A program made the translations under genes and the position numbers. Source: Rhodocyclaceae bacterium (GTDB lineage: Bacteria > Pseudomonadota > Gammaproteobacteria > Burkholderiales > Rhodocyclaceae). Taken from it: a stretch of DNA of 44,495 bases. Numbering within the stretch: the first letter of the stretch is position 1; every line of letters starts with the position of its first letter. The notes beneath the pieces are model-generated. The model did no database searches, was not told the DNA's origin, and worked only from the letters and a program-made list of their open reading frames with translations. The stretch is from contig JAHDYG010000027.1 in the NCBI GenBank assembly GCA_023383815.1, positions 1 through 44,495 of the forward strand, given 5' to 3'. Of this stretch, positions 24,634 through 34,630 are shown in pieces.

Positions 24634-26082
24634 ATGAGCACGACACCCAATGCCCTCGAGTGGGCCGATCAGTACCTTCTCGCACCTTACGGACTGGACG
24701 AAGCCGGAATCGGCAAGGTCTTCTCCGAGCTGATGCAGCACCGCCTCGATTACGCCGACCTGTACTTCCAGTATCACCGTGCAGAGGGCTGGAGCCTTGA
24801 AGAGGGCATCGTAAAGGCCGGCAGCTTCAGCATCGAGCAGGGGGTGGGCGTGCGTGCGATCAGCGGCGAGAAGACCGCCTTTGCCTATTCGGACGACATC
24901 GGCCTGCCTGCGCTGCTTTCGGCTGCGCGCGCCACCCGCGCGATTGCGGCTGCCGGGGCGGCGCACCGGCCGGTCGCCATCGAGGCACGCAGTGGGGCCA
25001 GGCCGCTCTACCGCGGCGACGACCCCTTGCGCTCGCTGGAGGATACCGCCAAGGTGAGCCTCCTCGAGCGCCTCGAGAGTCTTGCCCGAGCCGAGGATCC
25101 GCGCGTCACCCAGGTCATGGCGCATGTGGCTGGTTCCTGGGAGGTCGTGATGGTGGTTCGCAACGATGGTCACATGGCCGCGGATGTACGTCCGCTCGTG
25201 CGGGTCTCGCTGACGGTCATCCTCGAGGAAGGCGGGCGGCGCGAGCAGGGCAGTGCGGGTGGCGGCGGGCGCTTCGACTATGCCTGGTTCGACGACGCGC
25301 GACTGGGCGAGTACGCCCGTGCCGCGGTCCATCAGGCCAGGGTGAACCTCGATGCGATCGCGGCGCCGGCCGGCACGATGACCGTGGTGCTGGGCTCGGG
25401 CTGGCCGGGCATCCTGTTGCACGAGGCGATCGGCCATGGCCTGGAGGGCGATTTCAACCGCAAGGGCAGTTCAGCCTTCTCCGGCCGTATCGGACAGCAG
25501 GTCGCTGCGCGCGGGGTGACCGTGGTCGATGACGGCACGATCCCCGACCGGCGTGGTTCGCTCACGATCGATGACGAGGGCAACCCGACGCAACGCACGG
25601 TCCTGATCGAGGACGGCATCCTCACCGGCTACATGCAGGACCTGCTCAATGCCCGGCTCATGGGGGCTGCCCCGACCGGCAACGGGCGTCGTGAGTCCTA
25701 CGCGCACCTGCCACTGCCGCGCATGACCAATACCTGCATGCTCAATGGCGACAAGGATCCGGAAGAGATCCTGCGTTCGGTCAAGCGCGGCCTGTATGCC
25801 GCGAACTTCGGCGGTGGCCAGGTGGACATCACCTCCGGAAAGTTCGTGTTCTCGGCGTCGGAGGCGTACCTGATCGAAAACGGCAAGGTCACACGGCCGG
25901 TCAAGGGCGCGACGCTGATCGGCAACGGTCCGGACGTGCTGACGCGCGTGTCGATGATCGGCAACGATCTGGCGCTCGATCCCGGCGTGGGTACCTGTGG
26001 CAAGGACGGTCAGAGCGTGCCGGTCGGCGTCGGACAGCCGACCTTGCGTATCGACGGGCTGACGGTCGGCGGAACGGCCTGA
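24634..26082 (+). CDS. tldD: Metalloprotease TldD
   Basis: 482 aa, full length. The zinc motif HEAIGH is at residues 263-268, and [20 protein letters not shown] and [26 protein letters not shown] are family signatures. TldD pairs with TldE/PmbA to form a heterodimeric protease that digests unfolded peptides and processes modified peptides such as microcins; it is also linked to CcdA antitoxin turnover. The partner gene is not in this window. It lies 103 bases after the amidase gene in the same direction. The start ATG at 24634 matches the family N-terminus; an upstream in-frame extension overlaps the preceding gene. Confidence 0.97.
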   Translation: MSTTPNALEWADQYLLAPYGLDEAGIGKVFSELMQHRLDYADLYFQYHRAEGWSLEEGIVKAGSFSIEQGVGVRAISGEKTAFAYSDDIGLPALLSAARATRAIAAAGAAHRPVAIEARSGARPLYRGDDPLRSLEDTAKVSLLERLESLARAEDPRVTQVMAHVAGSWEVVMVVRNDGHMAADVRPLVRVSLTVILEEGGRREQGSAGGGGRFDYAWFDDARLGEYARAAVHQARVNLDAIAAPAGTMTVVLGSGWPGILLHEAIGHGLEGDFNRKGSSAFSGRIGQQVAARGVTVVDDGTIPDRRGSLTIDDEGNPTQRTVLIEDGILTGYMQDLLNARLMGAAPTGNGRRESYAHLPLPRMTNTCMLNGDKDPEEILRSVKRGLYAANFGGGQVDITSGKFVFSASEAYLIENGKVTRPVKGATLIGNGPDVLTRVSMIGNDLALDPGVGTCGKDGQSVPVGVGQPTLRIDGLTVGGTA

Positions 26083-26475
26083 TCCAGGGCGCACCCGTCT
26101 GCCGGCTGGGGATGTAAGGGCATCTTTCACGATCCACCGGGCTGTTCCTGCGCGCCGGGCCGGCGGACCCCGGGCCGGTTCTCCCGCGATGACGGCTTGA
26201 TTCGCGCAATCCATTGATATGGCAAGTGAATCCAGGGAGCCTCTGCGCGTCGTTCGGGTGGAACTGGAATCGATCTGGTGTCGCGGGAGCCCGTCCGGGC
26301 GATCGTGACTTTGATACAAGATCGCAAAAATGCGGACCGATCCGGCCGACTACACTGGCCGCTCCCCTGCCGGTCCGTCGCGTTCGGTTCGTGCCGGCCG
26401 GGGTCCGTAGACCTGCGCCGGGGCCACTTCGTGCTGTATCGAATGCGTCCGGCGGCCAACGATCGAGGAGAAACC
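26083..26475 (+). other. Gene-free interval between tldD and bactofilin
   Basis: 393 bases without a supportable gene. The last ten bases carry GAGGAG, the bactofilin ribosome site. TACACT (around 26349) and TTGATA (around 26312) resemble promoter boxes but do not form a well-spaced pair. An open frame runs through part of it into the bactofilin frame but has no ribosome site and no family similarity. Confidence 0.5.
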
Positions 26476-27105
26476 ATGTTCAACAAGCCCACCCTTTTTC
26501 CGAAGACCCCGGAGCCCCAGATCGCGCGCAGCGGCCGGATCGGTACTGCAGCATTGTCGACGGGCGCCGCGGCCGCACCCGTCGACAATGCTGCCGTGCG
26601 GGAGTCCGGATCGTCCGCGGGTGCGCCCGCGGGTGGATCGGCTGCCGCGCCTTCGCGCGCTCAGTCCGAGTCGCGGACCGAGGCGCACACCGGGGTCGAA
26701 GGAGGAAGCAGTCTGATCGTCGGACCACAGGTCAAGCTCAAGGGGGCGGAGATCCTCGATTGCGACACGCTGGTCGTGGAAGGACGGGTCGAGGCCACGA
26801 TGGACAGCCGCGTGATCCGGATTGCTCAGGGTGGCGCTTTTGCCGGCACGGTCTGCATCGATGTGGCTGAGATCGATGGGCGTTTCGACGGCGAGCTGAC
26901 CGCGCGCAGCCAGCTCATCATCCGGGCGACGGGGCGGGTGAGCGGGACGATCCGCTACGGCAGGATCTTCATCGAGGAAGGAGGTGAAATCTCGGGCGAC
27001 GTCAAGGCTCTGGAGCCGGGCTCGGGTCAGGGCGCGCGCGCGGAGCCGGTGTCCGGCGCTGCGGCGCGTGCGACGCTCTCCCCTGGCAGCGGCGCGGCCG
27101 CCTGA
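26476..27105 (+). CDS. Bactofilin (polymer-forming cytoskeletal protein)
   Basis: 209 aa. The central bactofilin domain (about 75-180) shows the repeating beta-helix pattern LIVGPQVKLKGAEI, LVVEGRVEAT, GTVCIDVAEIDGRFDGEL, LIIRATGRVSGTIRYGRI. It is flanked by disordered Ala/Ser/Gly-rich tails, as usual. Bactofilins polymerise without nucleotide into filaments that position envelope enzymes or polarity factors. There is no membrane-targeting hydrophobic start. The ATG at 26476 has GAGGAG 5-6 bases upstream. It is not next to the M23 peptidase gene that often accompanies bactofilins; an M23 gene does exist at 41827-43158, but 15 kb away. Confidence 0.93.
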   Translation: MFNKPTLFPKTPEPQIARSGRIGTAALSTGAAAAPVDNAAVRESGSSAGAPAGGSAAAPSRAQSESRTEAHTGVEGGSSLIVGPQVKLKGAEILDCDTLVVEGRVEATMDSRVIRIAQGGAFAGTVCIDVAEIDGRFDGELTARSQLIIRATGRVSGTIRYGRIFIEEGGEISGDVKALEPGSGQGARAEPVSGAAARATLSPGSGAAA

Positions 27106-27110
27106 GGCGA

Positions 27111-27148
27111 CCCGCCTGGGCGGGCCGTGGGTATCCGGGTGTTACCCG
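27111..27148. terminator. Convergent hairpin pair between bactofilin and IOR
   Basis: CCCGCC-TG-GGCGGG (27111-27124) and CGGGT-GTT-ACCCG (27136-27148) fill the 58-base gap between two convergent genes. Without T-tracts they are only modest terminator candidates. Confidence 0.35.
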
Positions 27149-27163
27149 TGGCAGCCGGAGCGC

Positions 27164-30100
27164 TCAGCCCTGCGCCGTGATCGTTGCCGGAGCGTCGCCT
27201 TCGCGGGGGCGGTCGGGCAGCGCCTGGGCCAGCGTTGGAGGCAGTCCGAGTGCTGCCATCAGTTCGGCTTCCTTGCGGAGCGCGCGCTCGACGCTCGCAG
27301 CCTTTACATGGCCGTAGCCTCGCATCTGTTCGGGCAGGCTTGCAAGCGCGATTGCCGTTGCGAGGTTCTGAGGCGACAGCACTTCCAGCACCCGTTCCAT
27401 CATCTGCGCGTAGCAGGCGGCAAGCGCGCGCTCCATCCGGCGTTCGGCGCTGGCGCCAAACACGTCGAGCGCAGTGCCGCGCAGCCGGCGTGCGCGCGCG
27501 AGCCAGCGCATTGCGGTCAGTAGCCACGGGCCGTAACGGACCTTGCGTGGTGTCTTGCCGTCCTTCGGTTTGACGAGCAGTGGCGGGGCCATGTGGAAGG
27601 ACAGTCTCAGCTCGCCTTCGAAGACCTCCGCGAGCGCCTGGCTGAACTTCGGATCGGAAAACAGCCGCGCCACTTCATACTCGTCCTTGTAGGCGAGGAG
27701 CTTCGCGTAACCCGTCGCGGTCGCACGCGTGAGCGGAAGCTGCGGATCACCACCGAGCGCCTGTTCGGCGGTCCTCACCCGCTCGACGAGCACGGTAAAT
27801 CGCTGCGCGTAGGCGGCATCCTGGTACGCCACCAGATGGGTCTGTCGATGGGCGATCAGCTCATCGAGGGTCAGCGCGCGTGCACTGGGCTCTTCGGCGA
27901 GGTCGAGCACGGTCTCCGGTTGTTCGGCCGCGAGCCGGCCAAGGCGAAGCGCCATGCGGTTCGATTCGACCGCGACCCCGTTGAGCTCGATCGCGCGCTC
28001 CAGTGCTGCGAGCGATACCGGAACCCGGCCTCGCTGCCAGGCAAATCCAAGCAGCAGGAGATTGGCACCGATCGAGTCGCCGAGCAGGCGCAGCGCGAGG
28101 TCGTAGGCATCGATCGTTTCCAGCGCTTCACCGCCGGCGGCGTGCCGCAGTTTGGCTTCGAGCGCTTCGGCGTGCAGCTGCGCGTCCGGATCGCGTACGA
28201 AGCGGTCGGTCGGCGTGCGATGGCTGCTGGCGATGATCTTCGTGCGGCCGCGGCGCACCGTCTGCAGAGCGTCGGAGCTGGCGCCGACGACCAGATCGCA
28301 CGCGAGCAGCAGATCGGCCTGCTGGGTGTCGATGCGGACCTGGTGGAGCAGATCGGGGCGCTTCGCCCAGCGGATGAAGGCGAGCACGGCGCCCCCCTTC
28401 TGCGCGAATCCCATGAAATCGAGCTGGGAGCTTGCCATGCCGTCGAGGTGGGCGGCCATGCTGACAAGCGCGCCGACGGTGACCACTCCGGTGCCGCCGA
28501 CGCCTGTGATCAGCATGTCGTAAGGGGCTTCCGCGAGCTGAGTATCCGGGTGTGGCAGGTGGGCGATCAGGTCGTCCAGCCGTTTCGCCGACAGCTTCGC
28601 GACCCGCTTGCGCAGGCTTGCGCCTTCCACCGATACGAAACTCGGGCAGAAACCCTCGACACAGGAGTAGTCCTTGTTGCACGAGGACTGCTCGATCTGG
28701 CGCTTGCGTCCGAACTCCGTCTCGAGCGGGATGACCGACAGGCAGTTCGACTGGCGCCCGCAATCGCCGCAGCCTTCGCAGACGTCAGGGTGGATGAAGA
28801 TGCGCCGGTCCGGGTCCGGATACTGCCCCTTCTTGCGCCGCCGGCGTTTTTCGGCCGCACAGGTCTGGTCGTAGATGAGGCAGGTGACCCCTTCGATCTC
28901 GCGCAACTCGCGCTGGACCGCGTCCAGCTCGCTGCGATGGTGGAAGCTCGTGGCCGGAGGAAAGAGGCTCTCCTGTCCGCGGTACTTTCCGGGGTCGTCA
29001 CTGACGATCGCCAGGCGCCGAACGCCTTCGGCCTCGACCTGGCGGGCGATGCGCTCGACCCCGATCACACCATCGACGGGCTGGCCGCCGGTCATTGCGA
29101 CCGCATCGTTGTAGAGGATCTTGTAGGTGATGTTGGCCCGCGCGGCGATGGATTGGCGGATTGCCAGCGCGCCGGAATGAAAGTAGGTGCCGTCGCCGAG
29201 ATTCTGGAACACGTGGGGACGCTTCGTGAAGCGACCGTGGGCGGCCCAGTCGACGCCTTCGCCGCCCATCTGGATCAGCCCCGTCGTGTCTCGTTCCATC
29301 CATGAGGCCATGAAATGGCAACCGATCCCGGCCTGGGCGATCGAGCCTTCCGGGACGCGGGTCGAGGTGTTGTGCGGGCAGCCCGAGCAGAAGTAGGGGA
29401 CCCGGCGCACCGCGTCGGCGACGTTCGAGAGAAGTTCTGGAGCAGTGAAGTCGCGCACATGCGCACGCCGGTCGAGTTCGGGTTTATGCGCAGCGAGCCA
29501 CTCTGCGAAGATGGGCATGATGCGCGAGGGCCGCAACTCGCCAAGCGCCGACAAGAGCGCACGCCCGTCCTCCGTCTGTTTGCCGATCACGACCGGAGCG
29601 CCGCTGCGGTTGTAGAGGAGCGTCTTGATCTGCTGCTCGACAACCGGCGCCTTTTCCTCGATCACCAGCACTTCGCGCAGGCCGGCGACCAGGGTTTCGA
29701 TGCGAGTGGGTTCGAGCGGGAACACCAGTCCGACCTTGTAGACCCGGATGCCTGCCGCCTCCAGCTCGGCAAGGCTCAGGCCGAGCCGGCGCAGCACCTC
29801 CAGGAAGTCGAAGTGTGCCTTGCCGACGGTCACGATGCCCAGGTCGGCCGCGGGGGTGGCGCAGATCCAGCGGTCGATGCTGTTGGCCGCCGCGAATGCG
29901 CGTACCGCGTCGAGTTTGGCAGCCAGCCGCTGTTCGATCGTGAGGCTCGGAAGATCCGGCCAGCGGTAATGGAGCCCGCCCGCTGGCGGGGCGAAGTCTG
30001 CCGGCGCGCGAAAGTCGGTGCGGACCAGGTCGAGGTTGACCGTCATGCCGCTTTCGACGACCTCGGAGATGGCCTTGAACCCGACCCAGTTGCCCGTGAA

Positions 30101-30745
30101 ACGCGACAAGGCCCAGCCGTACAGCCCGAATTCGAGGTATTCGGCGACGTTGCCCGGATGCACCACCGGCATGCTCCAGGACCGCATCGCGAGGTCGCTC
30201 TGGTGGGGCATCGACGACGACACGCAGCCGTGGTCGTCACCCGCGACGACCAGCACGCCGCCGTGCGGGGACGAGCCATAGGCGTTGCCGTGCTTGAGTG
30301 CGTCGCCGGCGCGGTCCACGCCGGGCCCCTTGCCGTACCACATCGCGAATACGCCCTCGACGGTACGCTGGTGGTCACCCTCGACCTGCTGGCTGCCGAG
30401 TACGGCGGTCGCGCCGAGTTCCTCGTTGATCGCCGGAAGGAACTCGATCCGGCCTTCGGACAGGCGCTCGCGTGCCTGCCACAGGGCCTGATCGAGTCCT
30501 CCGAGCGGCGAGCCGCGATAGCCGCTGATGAACCCGGCGGTGGTCAGCCCGCGTGCGCGATCCAGTGCCGACTGCATCAGGGGCAGGCGCACCAGGGCCT
30601 GAATGCCGGTCAGGAAGACCGTGCCGTGGCCGGCCTGGAGATTGTCGTCCAGCCGGTAGGAGGGGCGGGCGATGGCGTCGGCTGCGGAAGCAGGGGCGGG
30701 CGGCTGCGGCACTGCGCCCGTCGGCGCGGGAAAGCGGTTCTCCAT
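27164..30745 (-). CDS. Fused indolepyruvate ferredoxin oxidoreductase (alpha-beta)
   Basis: 1193 aa. The N-terminal pyruvate-oxidoreductase domain (about 30-420) is followed by the TPP-binding domain (about 440-640) with CSGCPHNTSTRVPEGS and the GDGTYFHSG cofactor motif. A Cys cluster around 660-720 (CEGCGDCGRQSNC and SSCNKDYSCVEGFC) should hold Fe-S. The C-terminal gamma/IorB-like domain (about 750-1190) starts with MLITGVGGTGVVTVG. The enzyme oxidatively decarboxylates aryl-pyruvates to aryl-acetyl-CoA with ferredoxin, in aromatic amino-acid degradation. The Fe-S module replaces the separate ferredoxin-like subunit of archaeal IorAB. GGAGAGAG precedes the ATG. Exact 2-oxoacid preference is unknown. 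Confidence 0.93.
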   Translation of the reverse strand: MENRFPAPTGAVPQPPAPASAADAIARPSYRLDDNLQAGHGTVFLTGIQALVRLPLMQSALDRARGLTTAGFISGYRGSPLGGLDQALWQARERLSEGRIEFLPAINEELGATAVLGSQQVEGDHQRTVEGVFAMWYGKGPGVDRAGDALKHGNAYGSSPHGGVLVVAGDDHGCVSSSMPHQSDLAMRSWSMPVVHPGNVAEYLEFGLYGWALSRFTGNWVGFKAISEVVESGMTVNLDLVRTDFRAPADFAPPAGGLHYRWPDLPSLTIEQRLAAKLDAVRAFAAANSIDRWICATPAADLGIVTVGKAHFDFLEVLRRLGLSLAELEAAGIRVYKVGLVFPLEPTRIETLVAGLREVLVIEEKAPVVEQQIKTLLYNRSGAPVVIGKQTEDGRALLSALGELRPSRIMPIFAEWLAAHKPELDRRAHVRDFTAPELLSNVADAVRRVPYFCSGCPHNTSTRVPEGSIAQAGIGCHFMASWMERDTTGLIQMGGEGVDWAAHGRFTKRPHVFQNLGDGTYFHSGALAIRQSIAARANITYKILYNDAVAMTGGQPVDGVIGVERIARQVEAEGVRRLAIVSDDPGKYRGQESLFPPATSFHHRSELDAVQRELREIEGVTCLIYDQTCAAEKRRRRKKGQYPDPDRRIFIHPDVCEGCGDCGRQSNCLSVIPLETEFGRKRQIEQSSCNKDYSCVEGFCPSFVSVEGASLRKRVAKLSAKRLDDLIAHLPHPDTQLAEAPYDMLITGVGGTGVVTVGALVSMAAHLDGMASSQLDFMGFAQKGGAVLAFIRWAKRPDLLHQVRIDTQQADLLLACDLVVGASSDALQTVRRGRTKIIASSHRTPTDRFVRDPDAQLHAEALEAKLRHAAGGEALETIDAYDLALRLLGDSIGANLLLLGFAWQRGRVPVSLAALERAIELNGVAVESNRMALRLGRLAAEQPETVLDLAEEPSARALTLDELIAHRQTHLVAYQDAAYAQRFTVLVERVRTAEQALGGDPQLPLTRATATGYAKLLAYKDEYEVARLFSDPKFSQALAEVFEGELRLSFHMAPPLLVKPKDGKTPRKVRYGPWLLTAMRWLARARRLRGTALDVFGASAERRMERALAACYAQMMERVLEVLSPQNLATAIALASLPEQMRGYGHVKAASVERALRKEAELMAALGLPPTLAQALPDRPREGDAPATITAQG

Positions 30746-30844
30746 GGTGTCTCTCTCCGGATGGCGCAGCTCTGCCGTGCGAACTGCGCTCGTTGTTGTG
30801 AGTGTGCTGCGCAGCCTCCGTTCCCCGTGGCGGGGATCGAAGGC

Positions 30845-31240
30845 TCAGTCGTCGAAGTCGTCGCGCTCGATCGTCAGGTTGGTCAGGAGCAGGTCGAGGG
30901 CCGCGCGGTGCTCCGGAAAATCGAGGTCGACGAAGCGCAGGCCGGTGGCAATGAAGGCCGGGTTGACGTCGGGCCCGGACCACATCGGCTTTGCCTTCAG
31001 GCTCAACGCCGCGAGCCTGCCATCGGGCAGCAGCAGTTCGACGCGCAAGGTGATGGGTTCGCGTGTCTCGATGGTGCGTGAGCCATAGAGCAGCAATCCG
31101 CCTTCACTGATGTCTCCGATCCGGCCAATGTACTCGCCGCTCGCTTCGTCGTGCACGCGCAGGTGCAACGCGATCGAGCGTCGTCGATGGGTGCGCTTGT
31201 TCGCCGAAGGGACACCAGGAGGAGAACGAAGGGCGCTCAT
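30845..31240 (-). CDS. PilZ-domain protein
   Basis: 131 aa, one PilZ domain. The c-di-GMP signature is complete: R16-x-x-x-R20 in KRTHRRR and D43-x-S-x-x-G (DISEGG) followed by hydrophobic strands. It should bind cyclic di-GMP and act as a small adaptor or effector. The ATG at 31240 has GGAG 5 bases upstream and starts 25 bases after the lytic transglycosylase stop; a GTG at 31288 in the same frame would overlap that gene and has a poorer site. Probably co-transcribed with proS and the transglycosylase. The target process cannot be read from the neighbours. Confidence 0.9.
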   Translation of the reverse strand: MSALRSPPGVPSANKRTHRRRSIALHLRVHDEASGEYIGRIGDISEGGLLLYGSRTIETREPITLRVELLLPDGRLAALSLKAKPMWSGPDVNPAFIATGLRFVDLDFPEHRAALDLLLTNLTIERDDFDD

Positions 31241-31265
31241 GCCGACTCCAGTGGGTTTGACGGGG

Positions 31266-31934
31266 TCAGTTCGTCCCAGGTGCCGCACGACTGGTTGCCA
31301 CGTTCAGCGGTGCGTAGTGCCAGTCGCGTTCCCAGGCGGTCCGGACCAGGTTCGGGTACGTCGGTTTGCCGAGGCTGCCGTTATAGCGGCCAAGCGCGCG
31401 GAAGAGATCGCCCTTCTCGATGTCGAGATAGTGGCGCAGGATCGTGCAGCCGTAACGCAGGTTGGTGCGCAGGTGGAACAAGTTGTCGTCCTTGCGTCCG
31501 ATCACGCCAACCCAGAACGGCATGACCTGCATGTAGCCGCGCGCGCCGGCGCTGGAGATCGCGTACTTGCGGAAGGCGCTTTCGACCTGGATGAGGCCGA
31601 GCACGAGCTGCGGGTCGAGCCCGGCGCGCGTGGATTCGTAGTGCACAGTGATCAGCAGCTCATGCCGGTAGCGTTCATCGGGAATGCGCTTGGCGAGCCG
31701 GCGCGACATCTCGTCGAGCCAGCGTGTCCGTTCGACGTCGTCAGCGATCAGGAGCCTGGGCGCGGCCGAGTCGCTGACGGCCGCGTGCAGGGCCGCGCGA
31801 ACGCTTGCGGACATCGGTTCGTACTGCTGGTTGGCAAGCGCAGGAAGCGACGCAAGGGCCAGCGAAGCGGCGATGGCGAGAAGCGCTCCTCTGCGCTTCA
31901 GAGGTGATCCAACCCCGCGTGCCTCGTTCTTCAT
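31266..31934 (-). CDS. Lytic transglycosylase, SLT domain (family 1)
   Basis: 222 aa. Signal peptide 1-35 (ending LPALANQ). The SLT catalytic domain (about 95-200) begins with ITVHYESTRAGLDPQLVLGL. The catalytic Glu is in LIQVESAFRKYAIS, followed by GARGYMQVMPFW and the substrate-groove ALGRYNGSLGKPTYPN. It cleaves the MurNAc-GlcNAc bond with formation of 1,6-anhydroMurNAc, for remodelling or insertion of envelope machines. The ATG at 31934 is preferred, with GGAG 8 bases upstream; a GTG lies one codon earlier. It follows proS by 26 bases, as in many Rhodocyclales, so expression is probably linked to proS. Confidence 0.92.
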   Translation of the reverse strand: MKNEARGVGSPLKRRGALLAIAASLALASLPALANQQYEPMSASVRAALHAAVSDSAAPRLLIADDVERTRWLDEMSRRLAKRIPDERYRHELLITVHYESTRAGLDPQLVLGLIQVESAFRKYAISSAGARGYMQVMPFWVGVIGRKDDNLFHLRTNLRYGCTILRHYLDIEKGDLFRALGRYNGSLGKPTYPNLVRTAWERDWHYAPLNVATSRAAPGTN

Positions 31935-31960
31935 CACTCCGTCTCCTCGCGGTCGATCTC

Positions 31961-33679
31961 TCAGCCGGTGAGCCTGCCGCGTACGAAGGCTTCGATGTCG
32001 CGCACGGACATGCGGGTGGCCTGTTCTTCACGGCGGCCCTGGTATTCTGCGAGCCCTTCCTTCAAGCCACGATCGCCGATCACGACGCGGTGCGGGACAC
32101 CAATCAGTTCCCAGTCGGCGAACATGACGCCCGGGCGTTCGTCGCGATCGTCGAGGATGACATCGACGCCTGCCGCCGCCAGGGCGTCATGGAGTCGTTC
32201 CGCCTCGGTTCGCACGGCCTCGGACTTGCTCCAGCCGACCGGGCAGATGACGACCTCGAAGGGGGCGATCGCCGCCGGCCAGATGATGCCGCGCTCGTCG
32301 TGATTCTGCTCGATCGCCGCGCCAAGGATGCGCGTCACGCCGATGCCGTAACATCCCATCTCCATCGCCTGCTCACGCCCGTTCTCGTCGAGGAAGCGGC
32401 AGCCGAGCGCCTCGGAATACTTCGTGCGGAGCTGGAAGATGTGCCCGACTTCGATGCCGCGGCAGATCTCGAGGAGGCCCTTGCCGTCAGGCGAGGGATC
32501 CCCGGCGACGACGTTGCGCAGGTCGGCCACTTCAGGTTCGGCAAAGTCACGTCCGATGTTTGCGCCGACATAGTGCCAGTCGTCGTCGTTGGCGCCGATC
32601 GAGAAATCGGACATCGCCGCGACGGTGCGATCCATGATGATCCGCCCCTTGAATCCGACCGGTCCGAGCGAGCCCGGACGGGCACCGAAGGCCGCCTCGA
32701 TGTCCTCGGGGGTCGCGAAGGTGAGCGGGTTCAGGAGTCCATCGATCTTCTGTGCCTTGATCTCGTTCAGTTCGTGATCACCGCGCAACAACAGCAGGAC
32801 CGGTGCGCCGCCGGACTCCTCGTCGCCCTTCACGACGATCGCCTTGACCGTCTTCTGTTCCGGGATGCCGAGAAAGGCCGCCAGCTCTGCGATCGTGCGC
32901 ACTCCCGGCGTGTGCACCTTCTCGATGCTGCGCGCCGGTGCCGGTCGTGCAACGCCAGGACCGATCGCTTCGGCCAGTTCCACGTTCGCAGCGTAGTCGG
33001 ACGCCGGACAGTACGCGATGTCGTCTTCGCCAGTATCGGCGATGACGTGAAACTCGTGCGAGCCGGTGCCGCCGATCGAACCCGTGTCGGCTGCGACCGC
33101 GCGGTAGTGCAGGCCGATGCGGGTGAAGATCCGGTTATAGGTGTCATACATGTTGTGGTACTCGCGTACCAGATCGTCGAAGGAGGCGTGGAACGAATAG
33201 CCGTCCTTCATCGTGAACTCGCGACCGCGCATGACGCCAAAGCGCGGTCGGATCTCGTCGCGGAACTTGGTCTGGATCTGGTAGAAGTGGCGCGGCAACT
33301 GGCGGTAGCTCTTCAGCTCGCGGCGTGCGACATCGGTGATGACTTCCTCGTGTGTCGGTCCGATCACGAAGTCGCGTTCGTGACGGTCTTTCAGGCGCAG
33401 CAGTTCGGGTCCGTAGAACTCCCAGCGGCCCGATTCCTGCCAAAGCTCGGCGGGCTGAACGGCAGGCATCAGGACTTCGACCGCGCCCGCACGGTTCATC
33501 TCCTCGCGCACGATGTTCTCGACCTTGCGCACGGCGCGCAGGCCCATCGGCATCCAGGTGTAGATGCCGGCGGCGACCTTGCGGATCATGCCCGCGCGGA
33601 GCATGAGCTTGTGGCTGGCAACTTCGGCGTCGGAGGGAGCTTCCTTGAGGGTGGAGATGAAGAACCTGCTTGCACGCAT
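31961..33679 (-). CDS. proS: Prolyl-tRNA synthetase (bacterial type, with editing domain)
   Basis: 572 aa, the standard length of the bacterial ProRS with an INS (YbaK-like) cis-editing domain. Class II motif 1 lies near [21 protein letters not shown], motif 2 in [25 protein letters not shown]. The INS region (about 225-385) includes [14 protein letters not shown]; motif 3 is [18 protein letters not shown], followed by the anticodon-binding domain. It charges tRNA-Pro and hydrolyses Ala-tRNA-Pro. It starts with ATG at 33679, divergent from rppH across 218 bases, the usual arrangement in this group. Confidence 0.98.
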   Translation of the reverse strand: MRASRFFISTLKEAPSDAEVASHKLMLRAGMIRKVAAGIYTWMPMGLRAVRKVENIVREEMNRAGAVEVLMPAVQPAELWQESGRWEFYGPELLRLKDRHERDFVIGPTHEEVITDVARRELKSYRQLPRHFYQIQTKFRDEIRPRFGVMRGREFTMKDGYSFHASFDDLVREYHNMYDTYNRIFTRIGLHYRAVAADTGSIGGTGSHEFHVIADTGEDDIAYCPASDYAANVELAEAIGPGVARPAPARSIEKVHTPGVRTIAELAAFLGIPEQKTVKAIVVKGDEESGGAPVLLLLRGDHELNEIKAQKIDGLLNPLTFATPEDIEAAFGARPGSLGPVGFKGRIIMDRTVAAMSDFSIGANDDDWHYVGANIGRDFAEPEVADLRNVVAGDPSPDGKGLLEICRGIEVGHIFQLRTKYSEALGCRFLDENGREQAMEMGCYGIGVTRILGAAIEQNHDERGIIWPAAIAPFEVVICPVGWSKSEAVRTEAERLHDALAAAGVDVILDDRDERPGVMFADWELIGVPHRVVIGDRGLKEGLAEYQGRREEQATRMSVRDIEAFVRGRLTG

Positions 33680-33857
33680 GCTGGAGTTTCCGGAATGACT
33701 GTTGGGCCAAAGGAAGCCATTCTAGCAGCCTGATCAGCGGTTCAGATTGCGATGCTGGACGGATGGCCGGAAGGTGGCGGCTGGTTCATGAGGGAACGGG
33801 CAGGATGCCAGGGCGCGGGAACCGCTCCCCCGGCTGGCTTTCAAATGGCTGTCAAGT

Positions 33858-33872
33858 GTGGAAAAATTCCAC
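33858..33872. promoter_or_regulatory. Inverted repeat upstream of rppH
   Basis: GTGGAA-AAA-TTCCAC, 26 bases before the rppH ATG. It could be an operator or an mRNA leader hairpin. The rest of the proS-rppH gap (33680-33857) shows nothing I can name. Confidence 0.3.
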
Positions 33873-33897
33873 GCAGTGAACGAATAAAGGTTTGATC

Positions 33898-34431
33898 ATG
33901 CTCGATCGTGAAGGCTATCGCCCGAACGTCGGCATCATTCTGGTGAATGCGCGCAATGAGGTCTTCTGGGGCAAACGGATTCGCGAACACTCGTGGCAGT
34001 TCCCGCAGGGCGGTATCAAGCATGGTGAATCACCGCAACAGGCCATGTATCGGGAGCTGTTCGAGGAGGTCGGACTCAAGCCGGAACATGTGAAGATTCT
34101 CGGGCGCACGCGCGGATGGTTGCGGTACGACGTTCCCAAGCACTGGATTCGTCGTGAATGGCGGAACACCTACAAGGGACAGAAGCAGATCTGGTTCCTG
34201 CTGCGTCTCGTGGGTCGTGATACCGATGTCTGCCTGCGCGCGAGCAAGCACCCGGAGTTCGATGCCTGGCGCTGGAGCCAGTACTGGGTGCCGCTCGATG
34301 CGGTCATCGAATTCAAGCGACAGGTCTATCAACAGGCCCTGTCCGAGCTTTCGTCGGTGCTGTTCCGCGTCACGCCACCCGAACCGCCTGAGTCGTACCG
34401 GAACCTGGGGGCGGCCGTCCGTACGCCCTGA
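33898..34431 (+). CDS. rppH: RNA pyrophosphohydrolase
   Basis: 177 aa. Opens with the family's [14 protein letters not shown]. The Nudix box runs from GGIKHGE (from residue 38) to RELFEEVGL (ending residue 60), with the metal-binding REL-x-EE-x-G core intact. RppH removes pyrophosphate from 5'-triphosphate ends to trigger RNase E decay of mRNA. The ATG at 33898 has AAAGG at suitable distance; a TTG six bases earlier is less likely. A 9-bp GC hairpin follows the stop. Confidence 0.96.
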   Translation: MLDREGYRPNVGIILVNARNEVFWGKRIREHSWQFPQGGIKHGESPQQAMYRELFEEVGLKPEHVKILGRTRGWLRYDVPKHWIRREWRNTYKGQKQIWFLLRLVGRDTDVCLRASKHPEFDAWRWSQYWVPLDAVIEFKRQVYQQALSELSSVLFRVTPPEPPESYRNLGAAVRTP

Positions 34432-34434
34432 ACT

Positions 34435-34454
34435 GCGGCAGCCCCGGCTGCCGC
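34435..34454 (+). terminator. Hairpin after rppH
   Basis: GCGGCAGCC-CC-GGCTGCCGC three bases after the rppH stop. It is strong but lacks a T-tract, so termination efficiency is uncertain. Confidence 0.45.
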
Positions 34455-34546
34455 TTACCGATGCCTGCGCGCGATTCCCGCGCGTCTCTTCATCGCCTTC
34501 CGTTCCCTGATAGAGGCGATCAATCTGGCGGATAGATCCGTTCAAT

Positions 34547-34575
34547 TTGGATTGTCTTCCATCGATGCCTAGGCT
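34547..34575 (+). promoter_or_regulatory. Possible rubrerythrin promoter
   Basis: TTGGAT (34547-34552), 17-bp spacer, TAGGCT (34570-34575), about 50 bases before the rubrerythrin start. Consensus match is moderate. Confidence 0.35.
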
Positions 34576-34630
34576 CAGATCATCTCCCGCGATGCCGGAG
34601 AGATGCCACCCTGATCACGAGGAGACGGAC

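Noticed and set aside
27593-31081. Long plus-strand open frames opposite the indolepyruvate oxidoreductase gene
   Set aside because: No recognisable domains; the minus-strand protein has all cofactor motifs.
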